Counted from the stretch's first letter, positions 35,059 through 47,765 are shown. The stretch is DNA of 64,000 nt from Cristatella mucedo (GCA_009760855.2 WPIO01000078.1:846001-910000), one strand, 5' to 3'. The notes: generated by a model from the letters alone, not told the origin. Program-made: numbers and translations.

Positions 35059-35730
35059 AGGGGCTGGGATCTTTTCAGGTTTGTCTAAGCAGAATACACA
35101 GCTTCCCATCAGCCGTTGATTTGTGCTTCTCCTACAGCAGGTTCAAAAGACATTATTTTTACCGGCTATGTGGGCACATGGCAGAGACCAAATGCTGACT
35201 TTAGCATCGATCTGAATCTCTGCTTCCAGCCACCGAACCCCAACAGGTTAGATTCAGAAAGTGTTGCACCTGTCTTAGCGTCACACCGCCGTGACATGCC
35301 GCAATGAGCAGCCGCTGATGCAGGAAAGTGCCGACGAGCGATGGGAGGAAGAGCACTCCTGGGAAGGGCGAGGAGCTTGCCGGGAAGGACTTGCTCGGGG
35401 CACCGGTAAAGGTCGATGCGCGCGCACCAGTGACGAAGGGGCTGCAGTAGGAGGGGCACTTCTTCAGGCAGCTGCCACCTCACGAGGCCCGACTGGGGCC
35501 GACTGCCACAAGCATGTGCATGCAGCCAGGCACGGGTGAGAGGGTGGGAGCAAAAAGCTGTTACCTCTTTTGATTCGGCCACTCACAGCCGTTTCTGTCC
35601 TGCTTTACCAAGCTGCCCTGTCGCCGGCCTGCCCCCCCCCCACTGGGCAGCCAGCCGGACGGTGTCCTAACCTCAGCAGGTGCCCTGCCTAGTCTACCTC
35701 TACCTAGTTCTGCTCCAACTTCCACTAGTG

Positions 35731-35917
35731 CAGTGGTTCTCAACCTTCTTAATGTCGCGACCCTTTTAGTGCAGTTCCTCACGTTGTGGCAACCCCATCC
35801 ATAAAACTATTGTGTGCAAATTGTGGAAGTGCATGTTTTCCGATGGTCTTAGGCGACCTCTGTGAAAGTGTCACTCGACCCCCAATGGGGTCGCGACCCA
35901 CAGGCTGAAAGCGGCTG
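35731..35917. mobile_element. SPIN-like hAT miniature element (187 bp)
   Basis: The ends are CAGTGGTTCTCAACCTT... and, inverted, CAGCCGCTTTCAGCCTGTGG. Sub-terminal blocks read 'gtcgcgacccttttagtgca' and 'cgacccccaatggggtcgcg', with 'ttttccgatggtcttaggcgacc' internally. These blocks match what I recall of the SPIN family of hAT transposons at both ends. The flanks are CACTAGTG (35723-35730) and CCCTGGTG (35918-35925), an 8-bp target duplication with two differences, as expected of hAT. The middle is missing. Confidence 0.8.
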
Positions 35918-36220
35918 CCCTGGTGGCTGGAGACTGCTGGCCTAAGGCTGCAGATGAATCAAAGTCTAAACCTAAGCTAGATGCATTTCTTTCTAGGAAC
36001 TTCGCACAGACTGGAAAACAAACGCGTCAACTGATTGGAGATAATAAAATGCCCGGTTACAGCCTGCAATACAAAAAGTGCAGCAAAGCCAATTTAAAAG
36101 CTACATTCAAGTATACAGCAACGTACGAGCACAAGCAGCTCTCACTCTGCCTGCAGTGAGCTTTAAAGAATTGCCTACTGCACGACTCTAACCCACGATC
36201 TGAATGACTTGCTATCGTCT

Positions 36221-37066
36221 GTTCCCGAAAATAAGAGCCGGTCTTAGATTAATATTTTGCTTCAAATGATTCACTAAGGCTTATTTTCAGGGGATGTTTA
36301 ACTTTTTCATGCATATCACAATAATTTACATTTATTCTTGAATAGCAGTCTGCATTTATTTATTCATTCATGTAATAAAACTTAATGTATTTGTAGACAA
36401 ATAACCATGCAATCAATTACATTCATGTCATCTTCTGCTTGAAGTCTTCATCATAAATCTTCAAACCCCAAAGTCCGGCCTGAATTTCTTGGGAATTAAT
36501 TTCCTGTAGAACAATTGGCCCCAAATCCCACGTCCAGTAATAGAGCTCTCCATAAGTGAGCACTTCTTATCCATGTAGCCTGCTCGGTGTGCATTGGCAA
36601 TGCAGCTGTCACAGGTTTAATCCCATGAACTCTTAACTCGTGTAACGACATCTTGCAGGCTAGGGTTCACAAAGCTTCTGTGATGATTTTCATTCTATTT
36701 TCACTATAATCACTGATTTCCATGTGGTTTTTTTTGAATGGTTTGTTTCTTGCCATATCAATAGTCTGGAGATAGCTAGCTATTTTCCTACCGGAATCAT
36801 TATTTCATTTATCCGTTTCCCTGCAAGGAAGTTTTTCATGTATTTAGAGCAGTGAGTGCTGGCTGAATCACAGACTAGCTGACTTCTTTGGACACATCGC
36901 AAAACTATTTGTGCCTTTGCACAATCGTCCCGGGAGATAATACCCGAATTCCTTGCATGCCTCCTTGACTGGGACTTATTTTTTAGTTAGGGCTGACGAG
37001 TTTCCTAAAAGAAATCATGCCGTGGCTCACTTTCCGGTTAAGTCTTATTTTTGGGTAAGTGCGTTA
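36221..37066. mobile_element. Putative DNA transposon relic with CCCRAAAATAAGA ends
   Basis: The left end at 36225 reads CCCGAAAATAAGAGCCGGTC. The inverted right end (~37065) reads CCCAAAAATAAGACTTAACC. A second copy of the motif, 'ggcttattttcagggga' (36280-36296), lies inside the left end. The interior is AT-rich; a minus-strand frame reads WDLGPIVLQEINSQEIQAGL but I cannot assign it. Confidence 0.4.
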
Positions 37067-37099
37067 GTACAGCACATCTTTGCTAAGACACAGTGGTCA

Positions 37100-37275
37100 T
37101 AAAAGACAAAGTTCACTTGAATATGCTACAAGAAGCAGGTGGATTTTTGGTTCTGCTTTAAATACCAAGTCAGTCGATGTCATGAAATCAGTCGGCAGTG
37201 TGCTCCAGGCAGATGGTGCACAGATGCCGAAGGCACAGTCTCCAAAAGATTTTAACTCTCTGTAGCATCAAGCTC
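37100..37275 (-). mobile_element. LINE A fragment
   Basis: 'cagtctccaaaagattttaactct' and 'gtgctccaggcagatggtgca' are the inverse of the LKSFGDxAF...AWS-coding block. Confidence 0.6.
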
Positions 37276-37309
37276 TCTGGCTTGTCAGCTCGAGGCCAGG
37301 CACGGGTCC

Positions 37310-37480
37310 TACCTAGCCTAAAGGTTTAGGGTTTGTAATACATGACCCCAGCATCGTGCTTTCCCAGTGTCCTGCAGCCGGCAATTCTTGATTGGCCACT
37401 GCGAGCAGCTGTGATTATGGCTCTCCTGCTGCTATAAATAAATGAATGAGGCTGTTTGATCAGCACACCTTTGCTTCACT
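37310..37480 (+). mobile_element. SINE family B copy
   Basis: The body 'gattggccactgcgagcagctgtgattatggctctcctgctgctata' is followed by 'aatgaatgaggctgtttgatcagcacacc'. Confidence 0.65.
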
Positions 37481-37879
37481 GTACAGATCTGTGTTTGTAT
37501 TGAAGCTATGTGGCAGCTTCGGCCTCCCTAGCTACCGATGGGTCAGGCCAAGAAACAGGTGCTAGCTATAAGTCTAACTATTCCTGGGCATACTCTGGAT
37601 TGTGCCAAGAGGTTTGGAAATCGACTTGCCATAGAAGGGCTAAAAAGAGGGTTTTGGGCTACCAGCCAACCGACACGACCCTGTCGGATCAATCAGAGGG
37701 GCTCCCGGCTTGCTGGCCCCACTTTGGTCTATCAGTCTGGTCAGCAGTTATCCCACCTGTTAAACGAAATGTGCTCGAAGCTTTCGCTGCAGCTCTTTTT
37801 GAAAAGGAGCAGACAGCTCCCATGGCAACGAGATGCATTCTGCAGCCTGAGCTCAGCTGCTACACCACAGTTCGTGTAC

Positions 37880-37897
37880 GGGGGGGGGGGGGGGGGG
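37880..37897. repeat. 18-G homopolymer
   Basis: A run of G inside a plus-strand open frame (37538-38047) that I do not consider coding. Confidence 0.85.
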
Positions 37898-38869
37898 CAC
37901 AGCTTTTGTCGAAACTTAGCGATGCAGATAAGACCTATTGTAAGGTGCAACAAATCAAATAGAAAAATAGCTCTGGCAGAACGTGATGTCGTGAGCCTCA
38001 GCTCAGCTGCAGACACCCTCGGCACCCTGTGTGTTACTGTGCAATAGCATAGGTACAATCAGAACATCTTTAAAGGAGCTGGACATAGACCTTGCCCCTC
38101 TCCGGGGCTGTCCAATCATAGAGCAGGCTAAATTTGCATGCTCAGTGGCATGCTCCTTATAGGGGAATTCTGCTCTGTTTCAGGAAGCTGCAATCAGGCT
38201 GCAGCCCCTTTTTATCTAGACCCTATGCATGTTGTCCTGGTAACTATGACGACAAAAATACAAAGACCGATGCCAGAGAGTAGCAACAGGTACGATCGAC
38301 AGCACAACTGTAGCCTATTTAATGCCTTTGATTGTTCCAACTCCAAACAATTTTTGGAGTATTATGTGGCCATCGTACGTTAGCCAATCAGTTGCAGATC
38401 TGATCAGGCTGCTCGGTTCACGGTGCTCTGGCAAGATGATTCCCTGCACTACACTCTGTCTACAATGATCGACACTATTTGGTTGGGTCACTAGGGAGAC
38501 TAGGTGATAATAAAATACTTAGATCAGTTTGGCCAAAATAATGCAGGATTTTTCTTATCCTAACAACTCTGTTGTTGACTCAGCTGATCAGTGATGGCTA
38601 GTTGACAAGAGAGTCTTCAAGATAGAATCAAATTTGCTTTCTGGGATATATAGAACTAGATAGAGAGGATGCCTCCACATCAGACCCACACAACCACATT
38701 CACACATTAGCCACTTAAGCAACAGAATGAGAGATTTGCAATAAATTACCATATCAGCTTTGCACGCATTCATGATATGTTCCATGCAAGCTTTTGTTGA
38801 GTGGCGCTCAGCCGATCACTGCACCGATGACTCAATGAAAAGTACAATTTCCTTGTGTTTCCTCTTGTA

Positions 38870-39415
38870 ACCAAACAAACACTGCATCAGATCCAAGTTG
38901 GTCAATGCATGTGTGACATCCCATTTCGACTTCTGTAGCTCACTACTTGCAGGTCTTTCGGCCGGTGCTAGTAGGTGCTTAAAGTTGGTGCACAACACTG
39001 CAGCTAGGCTTATCTGCCGTGAATGTTGCAGTTGCCACACAGTACCACTTCACACCTACCTGCACAGGCTCCCCATCTAACCATATTCAGTCCCTTCATT
39101 TTCTAGCTCCTGACTAACTATCAGAACTACTTCCCTATTAGGCTATGCATCGTATCACCTGCTCATCTGACTCAAGTCATTTTGCTCTGCCACGAACCAA
39201 CCTCAAATCATTCGAAGACCACGACTTACAGATGACTCATAGCTGGGCTTGTGTAAAGTGTCCTTCGATTGCTTATGCATGCTGACACGGTACATGTTAG
39301 CACTCACCGAGTGACATACTTCCTCTCGAGCACACGTAAAGAGCATTGCAAGAGATTTAGTTCTCGCAGGATGCCATGCAAATGTCTTATTTTTATTAAG
39401 ATTATTAGAAGAAAT
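38870..39415 (+). mobile_element. LINE A 3' half
   Basis: The plus translation VNACVTSHFDFCSSLLAGLS and LVHNTAARLICRECCSCHT matches the LINE A (RLDFCNSLLTGLP, LVQKSAARLVCREH) region. The tail at 39335-39410 is followed by 'ttattaagattatt'. Confidence 0.85.
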
Positions 39416-41029
39416 CTTGTAGCCGCCACACAAAGTGCTACTTATCAGGTATAGCAGGAGAAACGGCAGGAGTGTCACAAATACCACACCGGTCCCTGTG
39501 TTTAAACGTGTGGTTATTTTGAGATTTTTTTATGACACTATCTTTGGATTATGGGCTGTTGAGATTAATGACCATGGTATATACGTAACTGGCTGCAAAG
39601 GCCCGGGGAGTCAGGTCGAGGACGCCGGGTGGAGGGAGTCTGGTACAGGCCTGCTGTGGCGGCCGTGTGAATAAACGTCGGTGAGCCTGCTTCGGTGTTC
39701 TGTGTGGTATCGAGTGCCTGCCGCTTGCAGAATGTCAAACTACAAAATTAGCTCGCTTACCATGTTGGTCAAGCAAAGATGAATTACATACATACACTAG
39801 AGCTCACTGCCTGTGGACTAGCTTTGCTGAGTTATAGTAAAATCAATTATTTGTCTATGTACTGGCGGAAGTACTGGTCGCCATCTTGCCGAGTGACGGA
39901 AGTGCAGTGTGACGTGCCGTGGAAGACCATACAGATTTTCTTACTTTAATTAGTAGGGATACCAAACGACAGTCCAACGAGAGTCACTAACCCTCCCTGA
40001 TCCGGGTGCATTCGTTAAGAAGGACGCCGCACCTCGGCACGGTGCTGCATTTCTCCATGCTATAATTATTATGGTCAAACTGCCTGATCAGCTCAAACCA
40101 CATGCTCGTCCCATGCCGCAGCAGGAGTGCGAAAGTTTGCTCACAATCTTGATGGCTCAATGATGCTTGTACTTGCAGCACTCACAAGATAAAGCAGCAC
40201 AATGCATGTTACTATGCTGTGCTTACCCGGTCCCTTCTAAGATGTGTACTCACGAGAAAACCGGTGGGCAGCAGCAGTGCACGGAAGAGTGAGAACGGGA
40301 AGAGGTCTAGGGCCTGCATACGACCAGATCTGCGGCGGCTGGGCCTCACGATGGCGGTACGAGTCAGCTTGCTGTAGCCTGAGGGCCTGATGCAATACGT
40401 TCCCATCCCTGTCACCTGCATGCTCTTCGGTGTGCTAAACAGCTGTCACTCACTCCCTCCCCACCAATTGACTCGTTGAACGAGAGATGGCCTAGTGATT
40501 TTAATTTGTCTCAGCAACAGCACCGAGTATGAATCTCTTCGAAGCCCGATCGGCAATGTATGCCAAAGGGAACGTGTTACTTTCAGCAGGCTTGGCGGAT
40601 CAACAATATACCATATTACCTGCATCCGTGGAAAGGCTAATAAAAGCCGGCGGCTTTTCCCCAGCTTCTCCATCTCTGCAGATCCAAGCTGGAGGCAAGC
40701 AAGTCAGCCAAAGCTGAATTAGGCTCCTGGTTCCATCCAGTGCGTTACACGACCTTTTGGCATAGCTGCCTTGACAGACTAAAGTCGGCTAGGTATGAAT
40801 TCCAAGCAATTCTGGCTGTTCTCTCGACCCTAACCTTAGTCCTACCTGATAAAGAGCCAACGGCTTGGAAAGGAAGTGTAGCTGTTGTGAGGCAAGGATT
40901 TTCAGCGTGGCTGCGTTTGTGCTGCGTTTGCACCGTCTGCACGGCTTCCCTTAGAAATCTTAAAAATCAGACAGATTTACAAGTGTGACACACATCGGTA
41001 GCACAGAGAAAGCTTTTAGCGCCAATGCA

Positions 41030-41115
41030 AGTGTGGTGATGGCCCACCAAGGCTTTACTGCAGCTATATAAACAAGGCTGCTGAATCAGCCGACCGTTAC
41101 CCTGTTTCTTTTACT
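41030..41115 (+). mobile_element. SINE family B 3' fragment
   Basis: 'tggtgatggcccaccaaggcttta' is followed by 'taaacaaggctgctgaatcagccgacc'. Confidence 0.55.
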
Positions 41116-41212
41116 CTTTGCCAGCACCGGAAGCTGCAGAACGCCTATTAGGAAAACCGAGCAAAAACAGACCAACCAGTCCATTCGAAAAACCCATAAC
41201 GGCCCTTAGGAG

Positions 41213-41346
41213 GGAATATACAATTCCTTTGCATAGCGCCCTAAGAGAGCTTAATCTCTAGTCAGGCACTTCACATATGCCGTGGGGCTTGAGCTCACGA
41301 CCTCGGCCAGTATGGGCGAGCACCTTGACCACTGGGGCCAAACCAG
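41213..41346 (-). mobile_element. SINE family A copy
   Basis: The plus strand reads the inverted tail 'gcatagcgccctaagagagcttaatctctagtcaggc'. The inverted B-box 'gggcttgagctca' and 'ccactggggccaaaccagc' follow. Confidence 0.8.
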
Positions 41347-41524
41347 CGCTTGGAAGAACCGACGAGACGTCGGAGCTTGTTCTGCAGAGATCCCCTCAGA
41401 GCTTTTCTTTGTTAGACGCACTTCGTGAGCCCCTGCAGCCTGGTGGAACACTACCATTGCGGACGGTGGCAGGGTCCCTCCGTCCGCAATGGCAGCGTCC
41501 GACGAGGCATTACAAATTAAATTA

Positions 41525-41700
41525 AATACTAGCTGATGTAACAGCCTCTTTTTTATAGCGACATAAGAGCCTTTAAGGCTATCAGCACCGCTTGCAGTGG
41601 CGACAAAGGATTGGTCACCGCAGGACCCACGACATCGGGACCGAGGTCGTGAAAAGCAACCGCCTCCTTACCGAGTGCGCCATCACGGCTCACCACCGCG
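41525..41700 (-). mobile_element. SINE family B copy, well preserved
   Basis: Inverted 'aacagcctcttttttatagcgacataagagcctttaaggctatcagcaccg', then the head with inverted B-box and 'gaggtcgtgaaaagcaaccgcctccttacc', the mirror of the copy at 4565. Confidence 0.8.
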
Positions 41701-42514
41701 ACAGCTCTAGCATTCGACCGGACTCGGACCTCTGGACATTGCTGCTGCATTTGCATCAGCTGTCTCAAAAAAGCATCGAGAACACCACAAGGCCATGCCG
41801 GCAAGCTAACAACACGAACAGCCAGGCAGCCGCTGCTGTTGCCATGCATGCAAAAGTAGCGACTGGGTCGTCGGTTTGTCAGTCAAAGAAAGAGTCGAAG
41901 CAGGCACCAGCTCAGGCCAGCGCTGGCGCCTGCAGAAGGCACCGAGCAAGCTTCGAGCAAGCAGGCAAGCCCAGGCATGCCACTGAGAGCTGCCTGCCCT
42001 TGGTGGCAGAAATCGATTCTGCTCTGACCTAATGCTTCCAGAGCGACATGAACGGCACGTGACATAAATGTCATGCTCGGTGAACCAAACAGACAGACCA
42101 TCGTCTGGGTGCCGCTCAGTGCACTTCGGCTAGCTAGCTCTGGTCCCCCGCAGAGACAGGCTTAGTCGGGTCAGAGCGCTGAATGGCTTCGGACGACGCC
42201 TCGGCCTTTTTCGAGGTGCTTCAGTCTTGCCACTCAGCCCATACACACCAGGGGTGGAGACTTTAAGTGCTTTATCGACAGGCGAAATCCAAGCAGCTGC
42301 CCTAAACTAGGTGTATTTACATATTTGGCCTACTCAACTCGAGGACGTGCTAGCTGTCGTGTGCTGCCGGTCATAGCCCAATACTAACTTAAATTACTGT
42401 GTCTGTACTAGCATGTTGGCGCAGAGTCGCAAACGAACGGGAGCATGACACACAAACTAGCAAGGCCGCTTGATCAGCCTATGACGAATTTTTCATTCAC
42501 ATATATAAATAAGC

Positions 42515-42524
42515 ACACACATAC

Positions 42525-42557
<33 letters not shown>

Positions 42558-42567
42558 TATATATGAA
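42515..42567. repeat. (CA)n/(TA)n microsatellite
   Basis: CA repeats ending in ATATATAT. Confidence 0.9.
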
Positions 42568-43039
42568 ATACCATTTAGCAGATCACCAGAAGTGGTGGGT
42601 TGCTGGCCAATAAGAAATTCCATTGCAACATAGACAACAAGATTGCTGCGATGCATCAGCTATTTTGCCGGTCATTAGAAATATATATAGCCGTGATTCG
42701 TGCAACTTGATGTGACTTGACTGTGCTTTGACGAGGAGAAACCTCCCAGTGCATATACACGCTCGACTCTTCTGAGAAAAAACTGGTACTACGATGAGAT
42801 GGATGGTATACAGGTAGGCTTCACCGTGCTGCTTGGTTCATGTGACAGGAAAAGTGCTATTAAAGTCACAAGATGTTCCAAAGTCAGGTGTCAAGAGTGG
42901 TCGAGGAGTCACTAGCGTCACGTCGGTGAAACGGCTGCAGCCAAGGATATGTTAACCCTAAGTTGCAGATTGGCTTCCCACCTAAGCAAGTGACAAGTTC
43001 TGGATCTAGAGGATCCACTCCCCCACCAGACCAAGCATC

Positions 43040-43042
<3 letters not shown>

Positions 43043-43104
<62 letters not shown>
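43043..43104. repeat. (TA)n microsatellite
   Basis: A 62-bp TA run next to the tail of an inverted SINE A. Confidence 0.95.
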
Positions 43105-43107
<3 letters not shown>

Positions 43108-43110
<3 letters not shown>

Positions 43111-43255
43111 TACAATTCATTTGTATAGCACCCTAAGAGGGCTTAATCACTATTCAAGCGCTTCACATATGCCTCGAGGCTCGAGCCCGCGACCTCAGCT
43201 AGACCTAGGTCGGGGGGGGGGGGACCTTAACCACTGCACCAAACCAGCTCGGCGT
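43108..43255 (-). mobile_element. SINE family A copy with a G-run
   Basis: The inverted tail 'gtatagcaccctaagagggcttaatcac' is followed by the inverted B-box 'aggctcgagcccgcg' and the head. A 12-G run (43213-43224) interrupts the head. Confidence 0.75.
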
Positions 43256-43261
43256 ACCACC

Positions 43262-43688
43262 CGCTTTTCAGAAACTAGCTGTCTATATATACCTCAAATC
43301 CTTTGGAGAGAGTGCAACTACTTCGTATGCTTCCAAAGCCTGGAACTCACTCCCGACTTGCATCACGACATCCCCTGACTTGACCACATTTAAAAAGAAA
43401 TTAAAAATGCACCTATTTATGGCAGCATTTAGTGGGTCCTTGTGATGTGTCCTTCACGCGCTTATGCATGCTGACACTGTTGCATGCTGCCACTAACCAC
43501 ACTTGCATGCTGACCCTGTGCATATCACCCCTAACCATGTTATTCACGTTGTTTATCAAGCATAATGCCACTCACTATTCGATCGTGTTTCGTTTGCAGC
43601 AAATGCAAAGCACCTAGAAAGAGATTGAGTTCTCTGAAGGTGCTCTATCAAGAGCATCGTCATTATTATTATTTTTATTATTATTAGG
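43262..43688 (+). mobile_element. LINE A 3' end
   Basis: Coding 'cttccaaagcctggaactcactcccgac...atttaaaaagaaattaaaaa' is followed by the 3' UTR, the tail 'aaagcacctagaaagagattgagttctctgaa' and (TTA)n. Confidence 0.9.
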
Positions 43689-44620
43689 GGGCTCATGAAC
43701 TGCAGCAAGTCAGGTAAGGCTGCATATCCAAATAATGATTGTACCAGCACAGGGTAGTCGCAGAGCTTAAAAAAGCTGCCGTCTGCAGCGTCCAAAAGAA
43801 CGTTTCTTCAAGTGGTCACTAGGACCTTGGTCATCACGCTGCCATAATACTAGCGCCGAGTTTTTTAGACATAAGATTAGTATACGCCCCTTTATAGACT
43901 AGCAGTTATGCCGCTTGTGGAAATGAGTGAGAGGGCCAGCTAGCACTTGCAACTTCGTGCCGTTTAGCTTTTAGCCTGGTATTATATATATTTAGCTCTT
44001 CTATTGGACTTTGGCAGACAGCAGAGCTCGAGCCGTAGAGCAGCACATCTGCTGGCAACAAGGCATGGTCTATTCTTCTGTACAATACAACGTTGGTGAT
44101 TCGGTTACGTATTATACAATATACGCATGTATAGTGCTTATTGCTCAAGACAGTCTTAAAAATCCTTGAAGAATCGTCGTTTGCACTGAGGTACCGCTAT
44201 TTCTCTCGATATGGGTCGTTCGTTTATTCACACTGCATGCCCTGGCAGCACCGGGAAGCAGCATCCGGCTTCTCCGGGAACAGGTCGCCATCGTCGATAT
44301 GCTGGTCCATGCCGATTGCGATGCAGTCGAACTCGGTGGGAATTTTTTTTAAATACATTTTTGGGGGACTGTACTATATATGCCCTGTATTATACAACTC
44401 TGTATTATATAGCTTCTAATCCTGTCCCATCTATATGTCTTCTTGGCTGCTTGGCAACCAATTAATAATCGAGATGTGATTCTTACTCATGCAGGCTATT
44501 TCTTGGTGTGCAAAGTGCAGCAGTTTCTCAGTTGCTGACGAAGGAATGGTCAGGACTTGTTGTGATGTCACACAACCACATCAAGTTGCTGGTGCACACT
44601 CGTGGGCATACACACCCTCG

Positions 44621-44624
<4 letters not shown>

Positions 44625-44698
<74 letters not shown>

Positions 44699-44737
44699 CA
44701 CGCACACACAGACACACACAGACACACACACACCCAT

Positions 44738-44800
<63 letters not shown>

Positions 44801-44802
44801 TA
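44625..44802. repeat. Compound (CA)n microsatellite
   Basis: About 180 bp of CA with GCAC and GACA variants. Confidence 0.95.
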
Positions 44803-45124
44803 TATACACACCGACAGTGCATGGGGCAGGTACCAGCTAGGTGCCAGACATTGCTTCTGTCTATGCTGAGCGTTTTGTTTGGCTATCCCGGAAGGCGTGC
44901 TGCAGCAGCTACAGCTTGAAATATCTTGACCCGAAACATCGTCTCAGCCCCCTATTATGCTCACGTCGATGCCTGTCTGCCTTGCTCCTGCGGCATCGGG
45001 CTCGTGCACAGGCGGCTGTCTGCATTCACCATAGCATCTATTTAATTTCTTGCCAAAATCACCGAATGGGGAAAGATGACACCGACCGGCATCAGCTCGG
45101 AAGACGTTACACACGATTTGGATA

Positions 45125-45750
45125 ATATAATGTAATGTGTCTCCGTCTGTTGCTTCACAAAGCCACAAAGGCTAAGTGGCTGTTACACAGACGAATTTTT
45201 AATAGCGCACTCAAACCCCAAGTGGCTTTCGGTAAGCATGGGTAGCCAACCGACTTCATTTCATGCAACAAAGACAAAGTGAGAAGCATAGCTGAATCGG
45301 GAGGGTAGTTGAGATAGTGAGTTGCATGTAAGTAGCAGCCCAGGATGGCTGGGAAAGGATGTGCCACAGTTGGCAGCAGGAGAGTAGATGTCCTTGGTTG
45401 TGTGAAAATTGTGGACGTGAATTCCGCAGCCTAGCACCTGCAGATCAAAATCATCTGTCACCATTCCTCTATAAGCAGAGGAATGGAACAGCTAATTTAT
45501 TGTCTATAGAGGACTGAGGAGGCTGGAACAGATGCAGCAGTTCAGCTAGGCACGAAGAGAAGCCGTGCCAAGCTGCCGTGAGCGTTGTTAGTCAGCTTGA
45601 GAAATTCACTCTGTATCCATTGATCAACCGGAAGCCATTAAAGCTCTTTAAGCAAAGGATACACGTGGTCAAACCTTTGAGACTTGTTAGCTAGCCTTGT
45701 AGCGATATTTGTCAGAGAGCTACATGCACGTGGCCTGACACAAGCAGTAG
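45125..45750 (-). mobile_element. LINE family B 3' half
   Basis: It shares the 9770-10090 blocks and continues with 'ttgatcaaccggaagccattaaagctctttaagcaaagg', which inverted codes for the LKEL.WLPVDQ region. It is degenerate. Confidence 0.6.
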
Positions 45751-46539
45751 CAACCGAGGCAGCTGCACCTGCCCCCTCCCCCATCAACCCATGTGTAAGT
45801 TGCTGTTCCGTGTCAGGCAGCGCTCACGCCACTGGAAGGAGGTGAGAGCGATCTCGAGAGATCGCTGCTCTAAGCAAGCCTCAGTCATCCGCAGTGGCAG
45901 CCGCAGATGCGCAGGCAGGCCAGCAGGTGGCAGGGCAGCACTTGACCACCCGTTGCAAGGATATCATCACCCGTTCTCCACTGCTTTTCGCTTTTACTAC
46001 ATACAGCACTGACGCAATCCAATCTGCAGATGGACTGCACGGAAGCATCCCGACGTTCCACGAGGCCCGTTGTGAGGGAGCTTGCATCGAGCACGGCGCT
46101 GGCAGTGCTGGTGCTGGCAGTGCTGGTGCTGGCAGCAGCAGCAGCAGCGAGGGCAGCATCAGCGAGGGCAGCAGCAGCAGCAGCAGCAGCAAGGGCCAAG
46201 TTGCCGAGTTATCTCTGCTCAGCTGCCGCCGGCTCGAGGCAGCTGAATGGCAACTCACCCACGAGTACGACTTGTTCATGGATCAGGGGTTGCTCGCTCT
46301 CTGCCTAAAACGGCTCTGGTCGACGGGCAGGCTACTGGCTGCGTCGGTGGGAGCCGGTTTCAAAATGCTGTCCGGCTGTTCGTAGCCTACCCAGCTGAAC
46401 GAGCTGACGTTAACTCACGACGTCGGTGGCAGCATACAGAAATGCAGACACTCGACGTCAGATCGAATGCTCACGGCAACGACGAAAGGATGTTGCTGGC
46501 TGCTTTAACGTTGACCAGCTCTCATGCTCTTCTTGCTCA

Positions 46540-46760
46540 CTTTCTCTCTCTCTCTTTAAATTTCTCTCTAACTTCCTGTCTGTCTCTCTGTCACTCTATC
46601 TCTCACTCACTCACTCATTCACTCACTCACTCACTCACTCACTCACTCACTCACTCACTCACTCGCTCTCTCTCCCCTCTCTCTTTCTCTCCCTCTCTCT
46701 GTTTCTGTCTCTGTCTCTCTGTCTCTGTCTCTTTTTCTGTCTCTGTCTCTGTCTCTCTCT
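46540..46760. repeat. (CACT)n and CT/CTGT microsatellite
   Basis: A tetranucleotide ACTC run (46597-46668) flanked by CT- and CTGT-rich sequence. Confidence 0.9.
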
Positions 46761-47554
46761 AACTGCCTCTAACTCCTTCTAACTCTTTTTCTATCGGCAC
46801 TGTTAGCTCGGCCACCTGCCCCAGCTGCCTTCGACTGAACCACACGGCTGCAGCGGCCACTAATAAGCCACTCAAGCCATCAGAGGGGCTGTAATTAGAA
46901 TCAATCACAATCCTGTGAAGGAATCCCCCAGTGAGGATCCTGCCACTGCAGCCTTCGAGAGCAGCTAGACTGGCCCACTTCACTCTGCAGCATTAGCAGT
47001 ATCGTGCGCCTGCTTTTAGCAACAGCATTGTGGGCAACGAGTCGTTATTTTTGCCTGGTCATCGTCTGCTAGAACGAGGCTGGGCTTCGGCAAGCTTAAG
47101 CCGCCGAGGCTTTGGCAGTAGCTGGCCACAGCCTGCAGGACGCCGGTAGCCAGGCCGAACTGCACACCGACGAATGGCTGAAGCAGCTGCAGCGGCCACA
47201 TTGGATCTATTGATTGTGCCTGCTGCTGCTGAGGGCAGCCTTCATGAACTTGCAGCTTGCAGCCAGGCCGGCCCTGCTCGTAGGGGAGAACACTTTCTGC
47301 AGCCGAGCAACATCCGTTGCAACGACCAATTAAAAAGTTGATTACGATCGTTGCTCAATGCATGACCGTGAGAGGCACTGAGTGGTCTGGTGTGTAGCCT
47401 GACGCCTGATCAGCAGTATCGTGCAACAGCTTGCTCGCTAAGACTCGCAGAGGTCAGCAGAGGTCGAACAATTTAGTAACGACAAAGTGCAGTTTATAGA
47501 CTGCGAGTATCTTTCTTGCTCTCCTAAATTCGTAAACCAGGTGACGGACCACAT

Positions 47555-47650
47555 ATTTCCCAGCACTGCCGAGCAGGAGTGATGGCTACTCTGCTCTTCA
47601 GCTTATAAACGAGGCTGTGACGAATCCACTGACCTTTTCTTTACTTTTAT
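47555..47650 (+). mobile_element. SINE family B 3' fragment
   Basis: 'gtgatggctactctgctcttcagcttataaacgaggctgtgac' followed by 'gaccttttctttactttt'. Confidence 0.5.
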
Positions 47651-47765
47651 TCAAGGCTCAAAGGTCGAAGCATGTGGCTTTCTAACTATGCTCTGCATAT
47701 GCCTTTAGAGGTCATCGAGATAAAAATTCGATGGCAACGGCAACGGCAACGACAACGACTAAACA

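Noticed and set aside
37538-38047. 169-codon plus-strand ATG frame
   Set aside because: It spans an 18-G homopolymer, overlapping frames are open on both strands, and no family resemblance was found.
40212-40421. Minus-strand ATG frame ending near GTGAGT and GTAAGC donors
   Set aside because: Considered as an alternative Cav-beta first exon, but the peptide is long, unlike known N-termini, and the donor phases do not favour joining at 30638.
45894-46385. 163-codon Ser/Gly-rich plus-strand frame
   Set aside because: Low-complexity AGC/GGCAGTGCTGGT repeats open frames on both strands; no conserved domain.
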